Below are positions 46,820-58,779 of a stretch of 64,000 nt of DNA, in pieces. The position numbers and the translations under genes are program-made. Source of the stretch: Paguma larvata (taxonomy: Eukaryota; Chordata; Mammalia; Carnivora; Viverridae). The notes below the pieces were generated by a model. That model was given only the letters and a program-made list of their open reading frames with translations, did no database searches and was not told the origin of the DNA. Each line of letters starts with the position of its first letter. The first letter of the stretch is position 1. The stretch covers positions 81,528,002-81,592,001 of the forward strand of contig CM057832.1 of assembly GCA_030068075.1 (NCBI GenBank). The letters run 5' to 3'.

Positions 46820-47300
46820 TTTAAAATTTAATTAAAAAATTGAATATGTAATACATTCTCATAGTTCAAACTCCAAAGCATAAGAAAGTATATACAATAA
46901 AAATTTGCCTTTCTATCCGTGTCCCTTGGCCACCCAGTTTATTCTTGCAGGTGCAATCACTGTATTTTTTCCAGAGAAATTTTTAAAGTATATTCGGAAA
47001 GTACATGTAGACATTTTTCTTCCTCCTCTTTAATGCAAATGGTAGCAAATGGCTCTCTCCTTCATCTTGTTTTTTCATTAATTAATATATCTTTAAGAAC
47101 ATTCAATATCAGTATATCTAGTCTCTTTTATTTGGAAGCACTACCATTTATTTAAATGGTCCAGTATTGATGGGGATCTAGAATGTTGGCATTATTTCAC
47201 AGGATGATCAATACATTCTTCAGTAACTTAGTTGATTCCCAGTTGGTGGTGTCCTCATGTTCCACGCTGGAAAGCAATATCATATGCTTTTGGTCATTAG
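46820..47300 (-). mobile_element. L1M 3' fragment
   Basis: ATTCTCATAGTTCAAACTCC, ATCCGTGTCCCTTGGCCACC, AATGCAAATGGTAGCAAATG and ATCTTTAAGAACATTCAATATC run in reverse-complement L1M order. Confidence 0.7.
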
Positions 47301-47399
47301 CTATTGTAGGATTGAAGATGTACAGAGTTCAACAAGGGATCTTGATCAGCTTAACTGAACAAAAAAAAATCATGAGTCTTTTGGAAGTATTGTGGCAGG

Positions 47400-47665
47400 T
47401 TATTAGATGCTACTTGATGCTTACCCAAGCTGTGGGCAGAACTACAGCGACTGAAACAGATCCGTGGTTGCCAGGGTTCAAGGTGGTGCCCTTCGATTCA
47501 CTGAAAAGGGGCACAAAGGAAATTTTGGAGGTGATGGAAAATGTTGTGTATCATGATTGTGATAGTGGTTGTAAAAATGTATAGATTGAATTGTACGCTT
47601 AAAATTAGTGAATCTTATTGCATATAAATTCTACCTTGATAAAGCCGATTTTAAGAAAAAGGAGG
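47400..47665 (+). mobile_element. L1M 3' UTR end
   Basis: CGTGGTTGCCAGGGTTC, GGAGGTGATGGAAAATGTT and TTGAATTGTACGCTTAAAA then AAATTCTACCTTGATAAAG are the familiar L1M 3' landmarks. Confidence 0.75.
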
Positions 47666-47669
47666 CTTG

Positions 47670-48925
47670 GTATTTTCCCATTGGACCAAATGAAAGATTT
47701 TTTTTCAGGAGTAACAGATCACTGCTGTTATCTTTTTCCTGTGTTCCCCCAAAGTGAGAAATGCTCAGTTATCCTCAGAGGTAATTCTAGAGAAGTAGCC
47801 ATCACGGACTTTAGAGAGAAAGGCCAATTCATGTAATATTCCCAAAGTTTAGCATCTGGTCCTGTTACTGTGGTTACTCCTAATCAGATACAGTGGCCAT
47901 TTTTAAGTTTCAATAATGACATCTAACTCCTTTCTAAATTGAGATCCTTATCCCTCACAACTTTTGCTGCTTTCCCCCTTCATGGGAAAACCATTGAGTT
48001 GGAGAGGTTCTGCTACCAGGTAGTGGTGATCAGTTATGGTCTCACAGATCAGATAGTTCCTGGGAATATGAATTAGCACGCTGTTCTGGTCAACTAGGTA
48101 ACTAAGGGAAAAATTTTCATTAACCTCTCGTTAGGATGCATGCATCTTTTGTAAAATTTTGTGCAAGCTGCTAAAAGTCTATGTTTTTTGTTCTTGTTTA
48201 TAAAGTGGAAATACTTACATACACGTAACAGGGATGTGTCACACGTATTACATTAGCTCCTATATTGGATGTACTCAATAAATATGTTAACTTCAGATAG
48301 TTACTGGTTTTCCATGTCTGTGATTTTCCAAAAATGGATTTCCCTGGTAGCTATAGTTTATGTTCTAACCTGTCCTTTTTGTGAAAAAGTCTTTCAGCTC
48401 ACAGCCCACCTTTGTGATCAAGGAAGATTTTTATAACCTGGGTGTCCACCATCTCCCATCTCCCTTCCAAACATACTACTGATTTTTAAACATGACACAT
48501 TTTCCTAGACTACACTATTTTGAAACACTTAACCAGAATCCAGCATCCTTTCTGAGAAAGTATAGAAGGCATCTTTTACATAATGCATTACAAGAAAACT
48601 TTGGATCTTTAAGAACATAAGAACAACTCCATTTTTTCAAGTACCTAACTTTTTGCTAATGAATTAATAACTGGAAATGGATTACACTCAAGGCGAAGCC
48701 TACTGAGGATTAGAATACTAGATAACAGATGTTCTCAAGTGGGGACAGATGGAAATATGCCTTTTATCCAGACTACTGTTGTAACCTTTAGGTGTTTTAT
48801 TCATGGGAAGACCCGAGCCCTAATTATACAGAATAAACTTCACTGAAATGGAGGTGGGTGTGAGGAAGGCATCTTCATGGTCCATTCATGCTTGTTCTCA
48901 AAATTCAGTCTAGTTTGAATAATTT
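47670..48925. other. gene-free sequence with MIR trace
   Basis: A MIR 3' end is visible at about 48195-48295 (TTTATAAAGTGGAAATAC to GTACTCAATAAATATG). Nothing else assigned. Confidence 0.45.
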
Positions 48926-48929
48926 TGAG

Positions 48930-49090
48930 GGGAGGTGGGCAGAAGGTCGGGTTGCATAGGTGATGGAGATGAAGGAGTGAACTTGTGATGAGCACTGGCT
49001 GATGTATGGAATTGATGAGTCACTAAATTGTATACCTGAAACTAATGTTACACTGTATGTTAACTAACGAATATAAATAAAAACTTGGAA
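48930..49090 (+). mobile_element. carnivore LINE-1 3' terminus
   Basis: TTGTGATGAGCACTGGCTG, CTGAAACTAATGTTACACTG and TATGTTAACTAACGAATATAA form the short 3' piece commonly scattered in carnivore genomes, ending AATAAAAACTT. Confidence 0.65.
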
Positions 49091-49310
49091 AGAAAAAGAA
49101 TGCTTTGGGTTGTAAGCGACAGAAACCCAACCCTTAATCATGTAGTTTAAGTAGAAATGGAGAATTTGTGGAATGCAAGGGTTTCTTCTCATATTGAAGA
49201 AGGATTTATAAATAAAGTCTCAGAAAAAGCAGGAAACATCTGAGCTTCAGAAATTATTAGAACCAGAGCCTTTATCTCTGCAGGATTCTTTTTCATCTGT
49301 CACCTGTCAT
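49091..49310. repeat. possible ancient repeat
   Basis: GGGTTGTAAGCGACAGAAACC resembles the start of a common old mammalian repeat; the family is not assigned. Confidence 0.35.
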
Positions 49311-50958
49311 CTTCTTGCCACATTTCTCCATTCTCTCTGATTGCAGACCAGAGCCCTCCCAAGAATTGTATTCCATAGCTTTTACCCCTGAGAATACTAA
49401 ATTCCTGCTCTTATCTCAGTTAAAATCCTCTGAGTGGTCAGGCTTGGGTAGAGTACTATCCCTGAACCTGCAAACCTTGGCCAGGAAGGTGAAGACACAA
49501 AGCACAGGTAAGGCTCCTGGAGACCAGAAAAGAGACTCCTGAGCCAGGCAGACCCCCCTTTGGTGCCCATCACAGTGACCTGGGTCTAGGTCTCTCCAGG
49601 TGCCCAGGCATCTCTGTATCTCCTGCAAAACACCCTATGCACCTGATATGCGTCTGTGCTGACCTCCAGGTGCAGAAACCTGGTGGGACTCTGGGTGATA
49701 CACCTGGAGACCACAACTAAATCTTGAGCCCAGGGCAAAGGATTCTCTTGGCCACAGGAGAAAGTGTGGGAAAGGTGCAGAGAAATTTCTTGTGCATGCA
49801 TCCTAAAGGAACACCCATTTCTTAGAGCCAGGGGTGAACACAAGCACTTCGACAGTTTCCCCCTTGGAAAGACATGTCAAAGGGCTAACTCATTCATTTA
49901 CCTTTCTACCTTTGAAGAGACTCATTCCACCTCTCCATCTTTGAGATGCCCAACAGAGACACTCACTGGATTTTATATCACAAATAATTTGTTCTTTTGG
50001 ATGAAAGTGTTTGCTGAGGCAGCAGATTCCCCTGATCGATTCTTTATTTGCGCATTAAAATATAGTAGGTCTGCTGTTTTAATCCTGGACCAGAAAGGAC
50101 ATAAAAGGTGTTTGATCTCTGGTTCATGATGGAGCTCCTCAGGTCTTGGATAGATTATTTCTGAATAGGTGCCTCTCGCCCAGAATTCCAGTGACTTCTC
50201 CAGGGCCAGAGGTAAACTGTATCCAGAGATGAAAGGACAGTCGTTTCCCTATAAAGCCTCATAAATCAGTTTCGATATCATTCCTGTTTTGTTTTATTTT
50301 ATTTTTTCTGGCACCGCAACATTGGGGCTGTTTGATGCATTTCACTGCAAATATGTGTACAGGGCCTTCGGTTTTCTTTCGTGATGAAAAGTGTTACCTC
50401 AAAAAACGAGCTGATAAACGGAGAGGCAAAGTGAAGTGAACATCCACCCAGCACCAGGCTCTGAGAATCCAACATCTGATTGTACTTACTGGGGAGGAAA
50501 CTTAAAAAAAAAAAAAAAAAAGCCACAACAACCCAACTTTCATTTCTTGCTTCTTTTATCCTTAAGCTCAGCAATAAACTAACACTCTTTGGTTAAAAAG
50601 TCAAGGGAGCAGATGTATAATTCTGGGGCTTCAGCATCTATATTTCAAATGGACCATGTAAGTTACGAGAGCGCCTCTCGTGGCTCTGCGGGGAGATCCT
50701 GGAGGAGCACGCGCGGTGTGGCTGTCCTCAGGCCTTCTGCCCATCCTGGGAAACAGCCGCCCTCCTGGCTGGCTGGCTCGGTTGACTGAAGGATGGTGCA
50801 AACAGGTGCTCTTTGGAAGGCTGTTCATTGCACAGAGTGGAAATAGTGGTTGTAGTGCACAGAACTGAAACACCAAGATTTGACAGCTGGCGGGTCACAG
50901 GCAGGGCCTGGAAAAGATGCTGCCGATAACTAGGGACAAATGTCAGAGGCGATTTTAA
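49311..50958. other. gene-free sequence
   Basis: Open frames up to about 120 codons on both strands, none with recognisable domains. No repeat named. Confidence 0.4.
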
Positions 50959-50971
50959 AAAGTAAAGACAG

Positions 50972-51220
50972 GGGTACCTGGCTGGCTCAGTTGCTTAACT
51001 GTCTGACTCTTGGTTTCGGCTCAGGTCATGGACTCATGGTTCCTGAGTTCCAGCCCCATGTCAGCTCTGTGCTGATAGTGTGGAACCTGCTTGGGATTCT
51101 CTCTCTCTCTCCCTCTCTCTCTCTGTCTCTCTCTCTCTTACCACCCCCATCCCTCCCTTGCTTGCATTCTCTCTCTCTCTCAAAGTAAATAAATACATGT
51201 AAAAAAAATTAAAAAAATAA
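50972..51220 (+). mobile_element. CAN-SINE
   Basis: Imperfect TSD around AAAGACAG / ATAGAGACAG. (TC)n-rich middle. Confidence 0.88.
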
Positions 51221-51259
51221 AAAATATAGAGACAGTGTGAGGTGTCCAGTTCTGTCCCA

Positions 51260-51425
51260 GAAGACCCGACTGTGTTCCACCCACCCTCTGCTAGTTGTTT
51301 GACCACAGGGAACATACTTAGTTTTCTGCTCTGAACACCGGGCATATCCGTGCCTACTTCAGAGGACTGTTGGGTGGATTGATAAGACAAAAATGCGTGT
51401 AAAATACTCAGCTCATGTTCCAACG
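51260..51425 (+). mobile_element. MIR, diverged
   Basis: TAGTTGTTTGACCACAGGG, TTTTCTGCTCTG and GTGCCTACTTCAGAGGACTG fit MIR core order. Confidence 0.5.
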
Positions 51426-51880
51426 TGGGTGTCTTTTTTTTCTTTTTAAAGAACTCATTATGTATAGGGAAGCTGGTAAAGTGTTTATTAAAGTTTCGTT
51501 CAAAACTTCCAGTTCAAAAGCTGGAACGTGAGTACCTTTGAAGTCCTCTGGCCCATCTTCCCCGTTTTGAGGTGGGCACTGGCTTTCCCCAGGGACGACT
51601 GGCAGAGGAGGCTGGACAAAGCACTTGTTTCAGTCCTAGCCGGGTGCTGTTTCTGGCAGATCGCACCACCACAGACTCCACCAGGGCGGGACCCAAAAGG
51701 TGTACTCGGCACCTGCTATGGCGCCTGGCATTCAATGAAGATTTGTTCAGTTTGCAAATGAAACTCTGGGATGTTAGGCATGTCACCAGAAGAGATCGTT
51801 TTTTGCTTTGTGCTTCAGCTTCCAGTTCTTTTTGAAGAGTCAATGAGCATAATACTGTGAACTGCTTAATACATGACACA

Positions 51881-52104
51881 GAAGGGGCGCCTGGGTGGAT
51901 CAATCGGTTAAGCAGCCAACTTCGGCTCAGGTCACGATCTTATGGTCTGTGAGTTCGAGCCCCACGTCAGGCTCTGTGCTAATGGGTCAGAGCCTAGAGC
52001 CTACTTCGGATTCTGTGTCTCCCTCTCTCTCTGCCCTTCCCCTGCTCGTACTCTGTCTCTATGTCTCTCAAAAATAAATAAAAAAGTTAAAAAAAAATAA
52101 AAAA
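51881..52104 (+). mobile_element. CAN-SINE
   Basis: Perfect TSD AATACATGACACA at 51868-51880 and 52105-52117. Confidence 0.94.
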
Positions 52105-52273
52105 AATACATGACACAAGTTATTAAACAGCTTAATATATGAACTGAGCAAAAAAAGAACAAAAAAGAACTGCTAATTGATGTATAAAATTACAGTCCCA
52201 ATTCATTCTTCAGCAGTCAGAAAATACTTTTTAAAGTGCCTACTTCACACCTTGGATTAAATTGTGTGAGATT

Positions 52274-52469
52274 AGGGGCGCCTGGGTGGCTTAGTCAGTT
52301 GAACGTCTGGCTTTGGCTCACGTCATGATCTCACAGGTGGTGGGTTTCAAGCCCCGAGTTGGGCTCTGTGCTGTCGGTGCAGAGCCAGCTTCAGATCCCC
52401 TGTTCTCCTCTATCTGCACCTCTCCTGCTCTCTCTCTCTCTCAAAACAAATAAATATTTTAAAAAATCA
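52274..52469 (+). mobile_element. CAN-SINE
   Basis: TSD TGTGAGATT at 52265-52273 and 52470-52478. Confidence 0.92.
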
Positions 52470-52561
52470 TGTGAGATTGAGAATGGAAGTTAAAGAGTTA
52501 CGGTTGATAAACATCCCACAGAGGTATGCTCAAGCTAATCATTCTCTTGATAATGCCTTTA

Positions 52562-52801
52562 AAGTTTTAAAGTTTAGTTATTTTGAGAGAGAGAGAGAGA
52601 GAGAAATACAGAGAGAGTGAGAGAGAGTGCATGTATGGGCAAATGGGAGAGGGACAGAGAGAGAGAGACAATCCCAAGCAGGCCCTGCTCTGTTAGCGCG
52701 GAGCCCAATGCGGGGCTCTGTCCCACGAACCTGAGATCACGACCTGAGCAGAAATCAAGAGTCGGATGCTCAACTGACTGAGCCATCCAGGTGCCTCCCA
52801 A
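52562..52801 (-). mobile_element. CAN-SINE
   Basis: TSD AATGCCTTTA at 52552-52561 and 52802-52811. Confidence 0.92.
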
Positions 52802-53122
52802 AATGCCTTTAGAAATTAATAGTGCTCCATCCCTCTTTCCTAAGAATTAGGTTTAAGTACACTGTCCCTTTTCTCAAAAATGCCCTCACCAAGGCTCAGG
52901 TTAAAATTCTTGGCCTGGTTTTATGCACGACCTTGCTAACTTCACTCTATTAGCCAATGGAACCCACAGAGGATCCCTCCGCAGCCATTTTCCATCGCTG
53001 CTCCCACCCCTTCCTGCTATTTAAGGAGGGGTGGTCATATAAGAAGTGTGGTTAAATTCTGAAGGCCTGGCAGGGCGGGAGTGATAATCAGGCTTCGACA
53101 TCCTAAAAAGAAGGAACTTCTG

Positions 53123-53340
53123 GGGCACCCGGGTGGCTCAGTCGGTTGAGCGGCCGACTTCGGCTCAGGTCATGATCTCACGGTCTGTGAGTTCGAGCCC
53201 TGCATCAGGCTCTGTGCTGACAGCTCAGAGCCTGGAGCCTGCTTCGGGTTCTGTGTCTCCCTCTCTCTCCGCCCTTCCCCTGCTCACACTCTGTCTCTTT
53301 GTCTCTCAAAAGTAAATAAATGTTTAAAAAAAAAAAAAAA
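53123..53340 (+). mobile_element. CAN-SINE, young-looking
   Basis: Perfect 16-bp TSD AAAGAAGGAACTTCTG at 53107-53122 and 53341-53356, with a long A-tail and low divergence from the other copies' consensus. Confidence 0.95.
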
Positions 53341-53356
53341 AAAGAAGGAACTTCTG

Positions 53357-54530
53357 TGATTCTGTCCTGGAAGTAGAGTCAGATAGAGCAGGTGACAGGA
53401 GCAGGTGATAAAAGCTTGGTACCTTGATAGCCCTCAGCTTGTCCTCCGTTTTCCTAAACAATTCAACTCTAGCCCCCAACATACCCAGTGTATGATACAC
53501 AGAATACAAGAATACCTTGTATTCTGATTGAGTGGGACATTTGTTCACCCAAATGGTTAAGTAACCCTCCTAAGGAGCTACTTTAAACAGGCCACCACGG
53601 ACAGTCTTGCCAGTCATATGTAAAAGTCGTCTTCTGGAGTTGCCCACAACTCTACAGTGTGGCCTCGTGGCCCTGAATTTAAATAACTCCTCTTATTATT
53701 TGTGTATTTCCCTGGGAGAGGAACCACACACACACAGTCCCACCCTGCACCATCTATAACTGATTCTTTCTAATCTTGCAAAGTGCTCTCAGTAACAGGA
53801 GTGCTAGAAAAAATGTTTTCCATCTTGCCATAATTCTAGCGATATTTTTAGCACCTCTTAAATTCTAGCACTCCAGGCAACTCCTGTCTGACCCACCCCT
53901 TAATCTGACTTGGTATGGAGTAGAATATAAAAAAGAGGAAAGAAGAAATCTGTGGTAATGAGAGATGACTGGAAATATTTAAAAGCTCGTAAAATACAGA
54001 TGAACTTCCAACGTGTGATGCTTAGCCAACGTGTAAATCACCATTTTTCAGAATTCACTGAAGATCCAGAAAATTAGGAGTCAGATCTATTTTGGCTCAT
54101 TTCACTCCTCTTCAAATGAAGGAAATAATAAACTATAAACTGTTAAACTTTATGTTCTCTGAAAGTGTTTTCATGTGTATGATGTCATTTCGTTTTAGCT
54201 GAAGGTGCAAACTTCTCAGTTCATAATATCTTATTGTCATTCATCATCGGTCCATGTAACACCCCTCTTGGTTTATTTTTTTTTTTCCCCTTAACCCCCA
54301 GCCTCTGTTCCTAGTTTTCTCTCCAAACTAATAAGTTTCCAAACTAATGTGATAATAACGAGTCTTCAAAGACGTGTATGTCCTAGTAAATTATGGAGTG
54401 TTGTTTGAACATGTTTGTGTTTTTAATTTGTCACTCAATCCTGTTATTAATACCATGAGGCTACAAATACAGTCAGCTCAATATTTATAACTCCTGCAAA
54501 GTATTTCAAAGTGCACATCCAGTCTATTTA
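53357..54530. other. gene-free sequence
   Basis: No gene or nameable repeat was seen. Confidence 0.4.
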
Positions 54531-54534
54531 AAAA

Positions 54535-54740
54535 AAATTAAAAATTTCTGGTAAAATATACATAACATAAAATTTGCCATTGTAACCATTTTTTTTAGCA
54601 TAGGCGTTAGGAACATTCACACTCCACACTGCTCTGCAACCATCACCCCCATTCTCTAGAACTTTTCCTCTTCCTAACTGAAACTCTCCAACTGGTAAAC
54701 ACTGACTCCTCATTTCCCCTTCCCCTCCACCCCCAGAAAC
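54535..54740 (-). mobile_element. LINE-1 3' UTR fragment
   Basis: GGTAAAATATACATAACATAA, CTCTGCAACCATCACCCCC and CCCAGAAACCACCACTGC in reverse complement. Confidence 0.75.
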
Positions 54741-54919
54741 CACCACTGCATCCACTGTATTTTATCCTGGGACTGTCTTCAAGTCCCAGGAACAGAAAAT
54801 GACCTCACACAGACCCCCTGTGGAGCTGGGCAAGAATTGCTCTGACATCTAGAACCTGAGTGAGATCTCGGAGTCATAGAAGATACACGGTTTTCTAGGA
54901 CAACTGTACAGCTTACGGC

Positions 54920-56330
54920 TTCCTCACCAGTGTACCAGAGTTTCTGTTGCGCTACATTCTGTCATCTCTGGACTTCCCTCCCTTTTAATTTTTTCCAGTC
55001 TAATAGTTTCATTTTCATTTGCATGTCTTTGTTTACTGAAGAGTTTATTTATATTCTCATTAGTTACTTGGGTTTCCATTTTGAGAATCGCCTGTTTAGT
55101 ACTTTACTCATTAAATTTTTTTTTTTATTTGAGAGAGAGAGAGAGAGAGAGAGAGCGAGCAGGGAAGAGGGTTAGAAGGAGAGAGAGAGAGAGAGGGAGA
55201 GAGAGAATCTTAGGCAGGCTCCATGCTCAGCGTAGAGCCTGACATGGAGTTGGATCCCACGAACCATGAGATCATGACCTGAGGTGAAATCAGGAGTTAG
55301 AAACTGTACTGACTGAACCAGCCAGACGCCCCAATACTTTATCCATTTTAAAATTAAGTTCCTCACTTTTTTCCTTATTGATTTTCAGGAGTTTTTTGCA
55401 TGTTATGGGCGTTAAGTTCTTGCTGTTTTTTTTCTGTCTCAAATATTTCCCCCCAAACTCTCATCTGTTAGCTTTGTTGTCTACGGTGTTCTTTACCTTG
55501 ACAGATTCAAATTCATTAAGTTTTCATCTTAGCATGTGTGTTTTTAGGGTCTTGTTCAGAAGTTCTCTCTCCTGCCTTATATAAAAACATACGATTACAC
55601 ATATTCTTTAAAATCTTCTTGATATGTCTCTTAGTTTCTTCATATTTCTTCTATGTTTTCTCTCTAAGTTTACCTCTCATGTTTGTGTAGAAATCCATGT
55701 GAAGGGGGCCTTTTTATAGTTTGATAGAAGTTGGAAGGTCCAGCCTCAGTTTGCCTCATCATAGTGATCCACTTTCCCATCACAATTTACGAACACCTAT
55801 CCTTTGCCCATCGTGTATGGTACCAACTTAATGTGAGTTGGAGTTCCCTTTATGTGAGTATCTGTTGTCCTACCTCTAAGAACCCTGTTCTTTTCCACTG
55901 GCCCATTTGCCGGCTCCTGATTCAGAACCATGCTGTTTCTATGGATTCATCATATGTCTCAGTGCCTGGCATGGTGTGTATCCCTCCTTGTTACCTGTTT
56001 CTAAATGACCTTAGCTATTTGTGGAACTTTACTTTCCCATATACATTTTAGGATGAGTTCGTGGAATTCTTTTAAAAGTCCTATTAGAAATTTGATGCGT
56101 TTTCCTTGAATGTATAGGTTAGTTTGGGGAGCACTGACACCATTACTTCCATATGTCATTCTTTACATGAATAATTGCAATTTATCCATTTATTCAGACT
56201 TTCCTTTATGTACTTTAATAGAATGTTTTTAGCGTTTTATTCTATAAAGGCCATACGCATTTCTTGTTAATTTCTAGATAAATTATCATTTTTGTGACTA
56301 CTGTAAATGGCATCCTATTTTCTAGTTCAT
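54920..56330 (-). mobile_element. LINE-1 ORF2 fragment split by a SINE
   Basis: Reverse-complement ORF2 order: a GCATGTCTTTGTTTACTGAAG region, the ACTTTATCCATTTTAAAATT segment, ATTCAGAACCATGCTGTTTC, TTGGGGAGCACTGACACC and TTGTAAATGG-type end at about 56305. Multiple stops; a dead copy of about 1.4 kb. Confidence 0.7.
55113..55334 (-). mobile_element. CAN-SINE inside L1
   Basis: TSD TACTTTACTCATT / TACTTTATCCATT at 55100 and 55335. Confidence 0.88.
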
Positions 56331-56639
56331 GACTACCGGCATGGTGTGCTTTGTCTCCACAGTTTTCCACAATCGAGGGAATTTCGTCCTCAGCACCACA
56401 TTGCCTCTCACTGTAAGGAACAAAAGGAAGGCAAGAGCCACGGTGAGGTCATCACACATCTGTGCTATGCCAAGGAGTCCTGATAGGTTAAAAAAGCAAT
56501 TGCACCTTATGGGCAGATTCCAAAGAACAATACCGAGACATATAAACTGGAGTTCTCCAGGGCTTCATAGGAAGCAACCGAAGGGGTTGTGAGAGGAAAA
56601 GAGTCATATTAAAATTGTACAATATTAAGATTAAAAGAG

Positions 56640-56788
56640 TAAAAATAACCTAAATTTATTGAGTATTTATTATGTGTCAGGTTTTGAGGCAGTAAATTTA
56701 AAAGTTGGGCATTTTAAAGCTGTTATGTCTATTAAGCTCGTAATCATGCTTTGAGGTGACTTTTCCCCCATTTCAAAGATGAGGAAAT
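56640..56788 (-). mobile_element. MIR, first half
   Basis: ATTTATTGAGTATTTATTATG to CCCCATTTCAAAGATGAGG. It resumes at 56981 after a SINE. Confidence 0.7.
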
Positions 56789-56980
56789 CGGGGCACCTGG
56801 GTAGCTCTGTGGGTTGAGCAGCTGATTTTTGATTTGGGCTCAGGTCATGATCCTAGGGTTGTGGGATTGAGCCCCATATAGGTCTCTGCACTGAGTGTGG
56901 AGTCTGCTTAGGATTCTGTCTCTCTCTTTCTCTCTCTCTCTCCCCTGCTTGCGTGCACTCTCTCTTTAAAATTAAAAAAA
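56789..56980 (+). mobile_element. CAN-SINE inside MIR
   Basis: TSD ATGAGGAAA at 56779-56787 and 56983-56991; the duplicated bases are MIR core sequence. Confidence 0.9.
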
Positions 56981-57110
56981 AAATGAGGAAACTAATGCTT
57001 GAAGAAGTTAAATAACTTGCCTGAGTTCTTTCAGCTAGCAAGTGATCAAACTCGGGCTCTTTCCAAAGCTCACATCTTTCCCGTATACTGCATTATAGTC
57101 CTTAAAAGAT
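56981..57110 (-). mobile_element. MIR, second half
   Basis: ATGAGGAAACTAATGCTTG, AAATAACTTGCCTGAG, CTAGCAAGTGATCAAACTCG continue the reverse-complement MIR. Confidence 0.75.
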
Positions 57111-57188
57111 CTTTAATGATAATATGAAAGCGATATGAAAATGAAAGCCAGTCAGTCATCGGAAGCAAAACAAAGCAATTCTATCTCA

Positions 57189-57219
57189 CCTGGTCTTAGC
57201 CAAAAGGCTGAGGAGCGAT
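57189..57219 (-). pseudogene. U2 snRNA 5' fragment (retropseudogene)
   Basis: The reverse complement begins ATCGCTCCTCAGCCTTTTGG and matches the first 31 nt of U2 snRNA at 27 of 31 positions by eye against the remembered U2 sequence. Direct repeats AGCAATTCTATCTCA (57174-57188) and AGCAATTCCATCTCA (57220-57234) flank it. There is no poly-A tail. It is a 3'-truncated, non-functional copy inserted by the L1 machinery. Confidence 0.85.
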
Positions 57220-57985
57220 AGCAATTCCATCTCAGTAGGTTACAAATTTGGGAGATAGGACAATGAACTAGAAATGAGTGATCCTAGGACTGGACCAGTG
57301 TAGGTACGGGTGAGTTTGGAACATGGTATTATGCCAGAAAGTGAAAGAATCCTCGTAAAAACTGATGAGGGCTGGTCAAAGGATATGGAAACCAGGTTGA
57401 ATTGTCCAAATCTGGAAAATTTTCAGAAGAAATAAGACCAATCATTAATTGTAATCTGTTGGATAAAATAAGACTCCATGAGTCTGTACTGATGATAATA
57501 AATAGGTTGTCAAAACGGGGTAGAAAAGAGTCTTCTTCCTTAAGTAAAATGCCAGCCAATAAACATGAAGGGAGTGGTGTGGTCGGAAAAATCACTATTT
57601 AGCAATCATCATAGCAAAGGTTGGTTTAGACTTAAATCATCAACAGAGACTAAATCTAGGATGTAAATTCTGAGGTAGAGAAGGATATTTGCATGGTCTT
57701 AAAATGTCTCTCCATAGATTATGTATTAGGTGGAAGGAGGAAAGCAGTAAATATACATTGTGGGACCTGGACAACACCCTGCCTAGTAATAAAGTTAGTA
57801 TCACCAATGATGGACTCACGAGTCTCTAGATATGATACCTGAAGGATACAAAATTGCGTTAGGGTTCTGGCTGAACATATGGAACCAAATCCAATCTCAA
57901 GGAAACATCAGCAGAATCCAAACTGAGGAACATTTCATGTCATGGTTGACCACTACTGAAAGACTGAGGAACTTTGTCAGATTTA

Positions 57986-58211
57986 TTTATTCATTAATTT
58001 TTAAAAAGTTGTTTTTATTTATTTTTGAGAGAGACAGAACATGAGCAGGGGAGGTGCAGGGAGAGAGGGAAACACAGAATCCAAAGCAGGCGCCAGGCTC
58101 TGAGCTGCCAGCACAGAGCCCGACGTGGGTCTTAAATTCACAGACCGCAAGATCATGACCTGAGCTGAAGTCAGGTGCTTAACCGACTGAGCCACCCAGG
58201 TGCCCCCTATT
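57986..58211 (-). mobile_element. CAN-SINE inside old LINE
   Basis: TSD TCAGATTTA at 57977-57985 and 58212-58220. Confidence 0.92.
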
Positions 58212-58369
58212 TCAGATTTAGAGAGATGAGAAGGACATGACATATAAAATGCAGTATGTGATCCTTAATTATATCCTGTACTGGAGAAGGGAATGTTATA
58301 AAAGGTATAATTGGTACAACTGACAAAAAACTGGATTATGGACTGTAGATAACATAGAAGTATTGTATC

Positions 58370-58488
58370 CAGGGTTTCTGGCCAGCTCGGGTGGTGGATC
58401 ATGTGACATTTCATCTTGGGGTTGTGAGTTCGAGCCCCATGTTGGATGTGGAAGCCAATTAAAAACAACAACAACAACAACAAAAAAC
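58370..58488 (+). mobile_element. short CAN-SINE variant
   Basis: GGATCATGTGAC, GGTTGTGAGTTCGAGCCCCATG and an (AAC)n tail. TSD TATTGTATC at 58361-58369 and 58489-58497. Lacks the (TC)n middle of the common form. Confidence 0.85.
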
Positions 58489-58779
58489 TATTGTATCTGT
58501 GTTGAGTTTCCTGAATTAGGTAACTACTATAGCATTGAAAGAGAATATTCTTGTTCTAAGAGATACATGCTGAAATATTAAGGAAAAGGGGCATTCTCAA
58601 ATGGTTCAGAAAAGAGATAAGCGATGAAATATATATAGGTGGAAGAATGTGAGAGAGTCAAAGTGGCAGGAGGGTAAAAATTTACGAATCTCTGTAAGGA
58701 GAACATGGGAGTTCTCTGTGTGACTTTTACATCTTTCCAGTAAGTATGAAATTATTTCAGAATTGAAAAGAAATGGGGG

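Larger units (their letters stand above)
57240..58775 (+). mobile_element. ancient LINE (L1M/HAL1-type) 3' region carrying two SINEs
   Basis: AAAGACTGAGGAACTTTGTCAG, ATGACATATAAAATGCAGTATG, GGATTATGGACTGTAGATAAC, TTCTCAAATGGTTCAGAAAAG and a terminal TGAAATTATTTCAGAATTGA follow the order of a familiar old LINE 3' end. Left boundary uncertain. Confidence 0.6.

Noticed and set aside
47183..47584. 133-codon open frame
   Set aside because: Lies across L1M 3' UTR remnants of two orientations.
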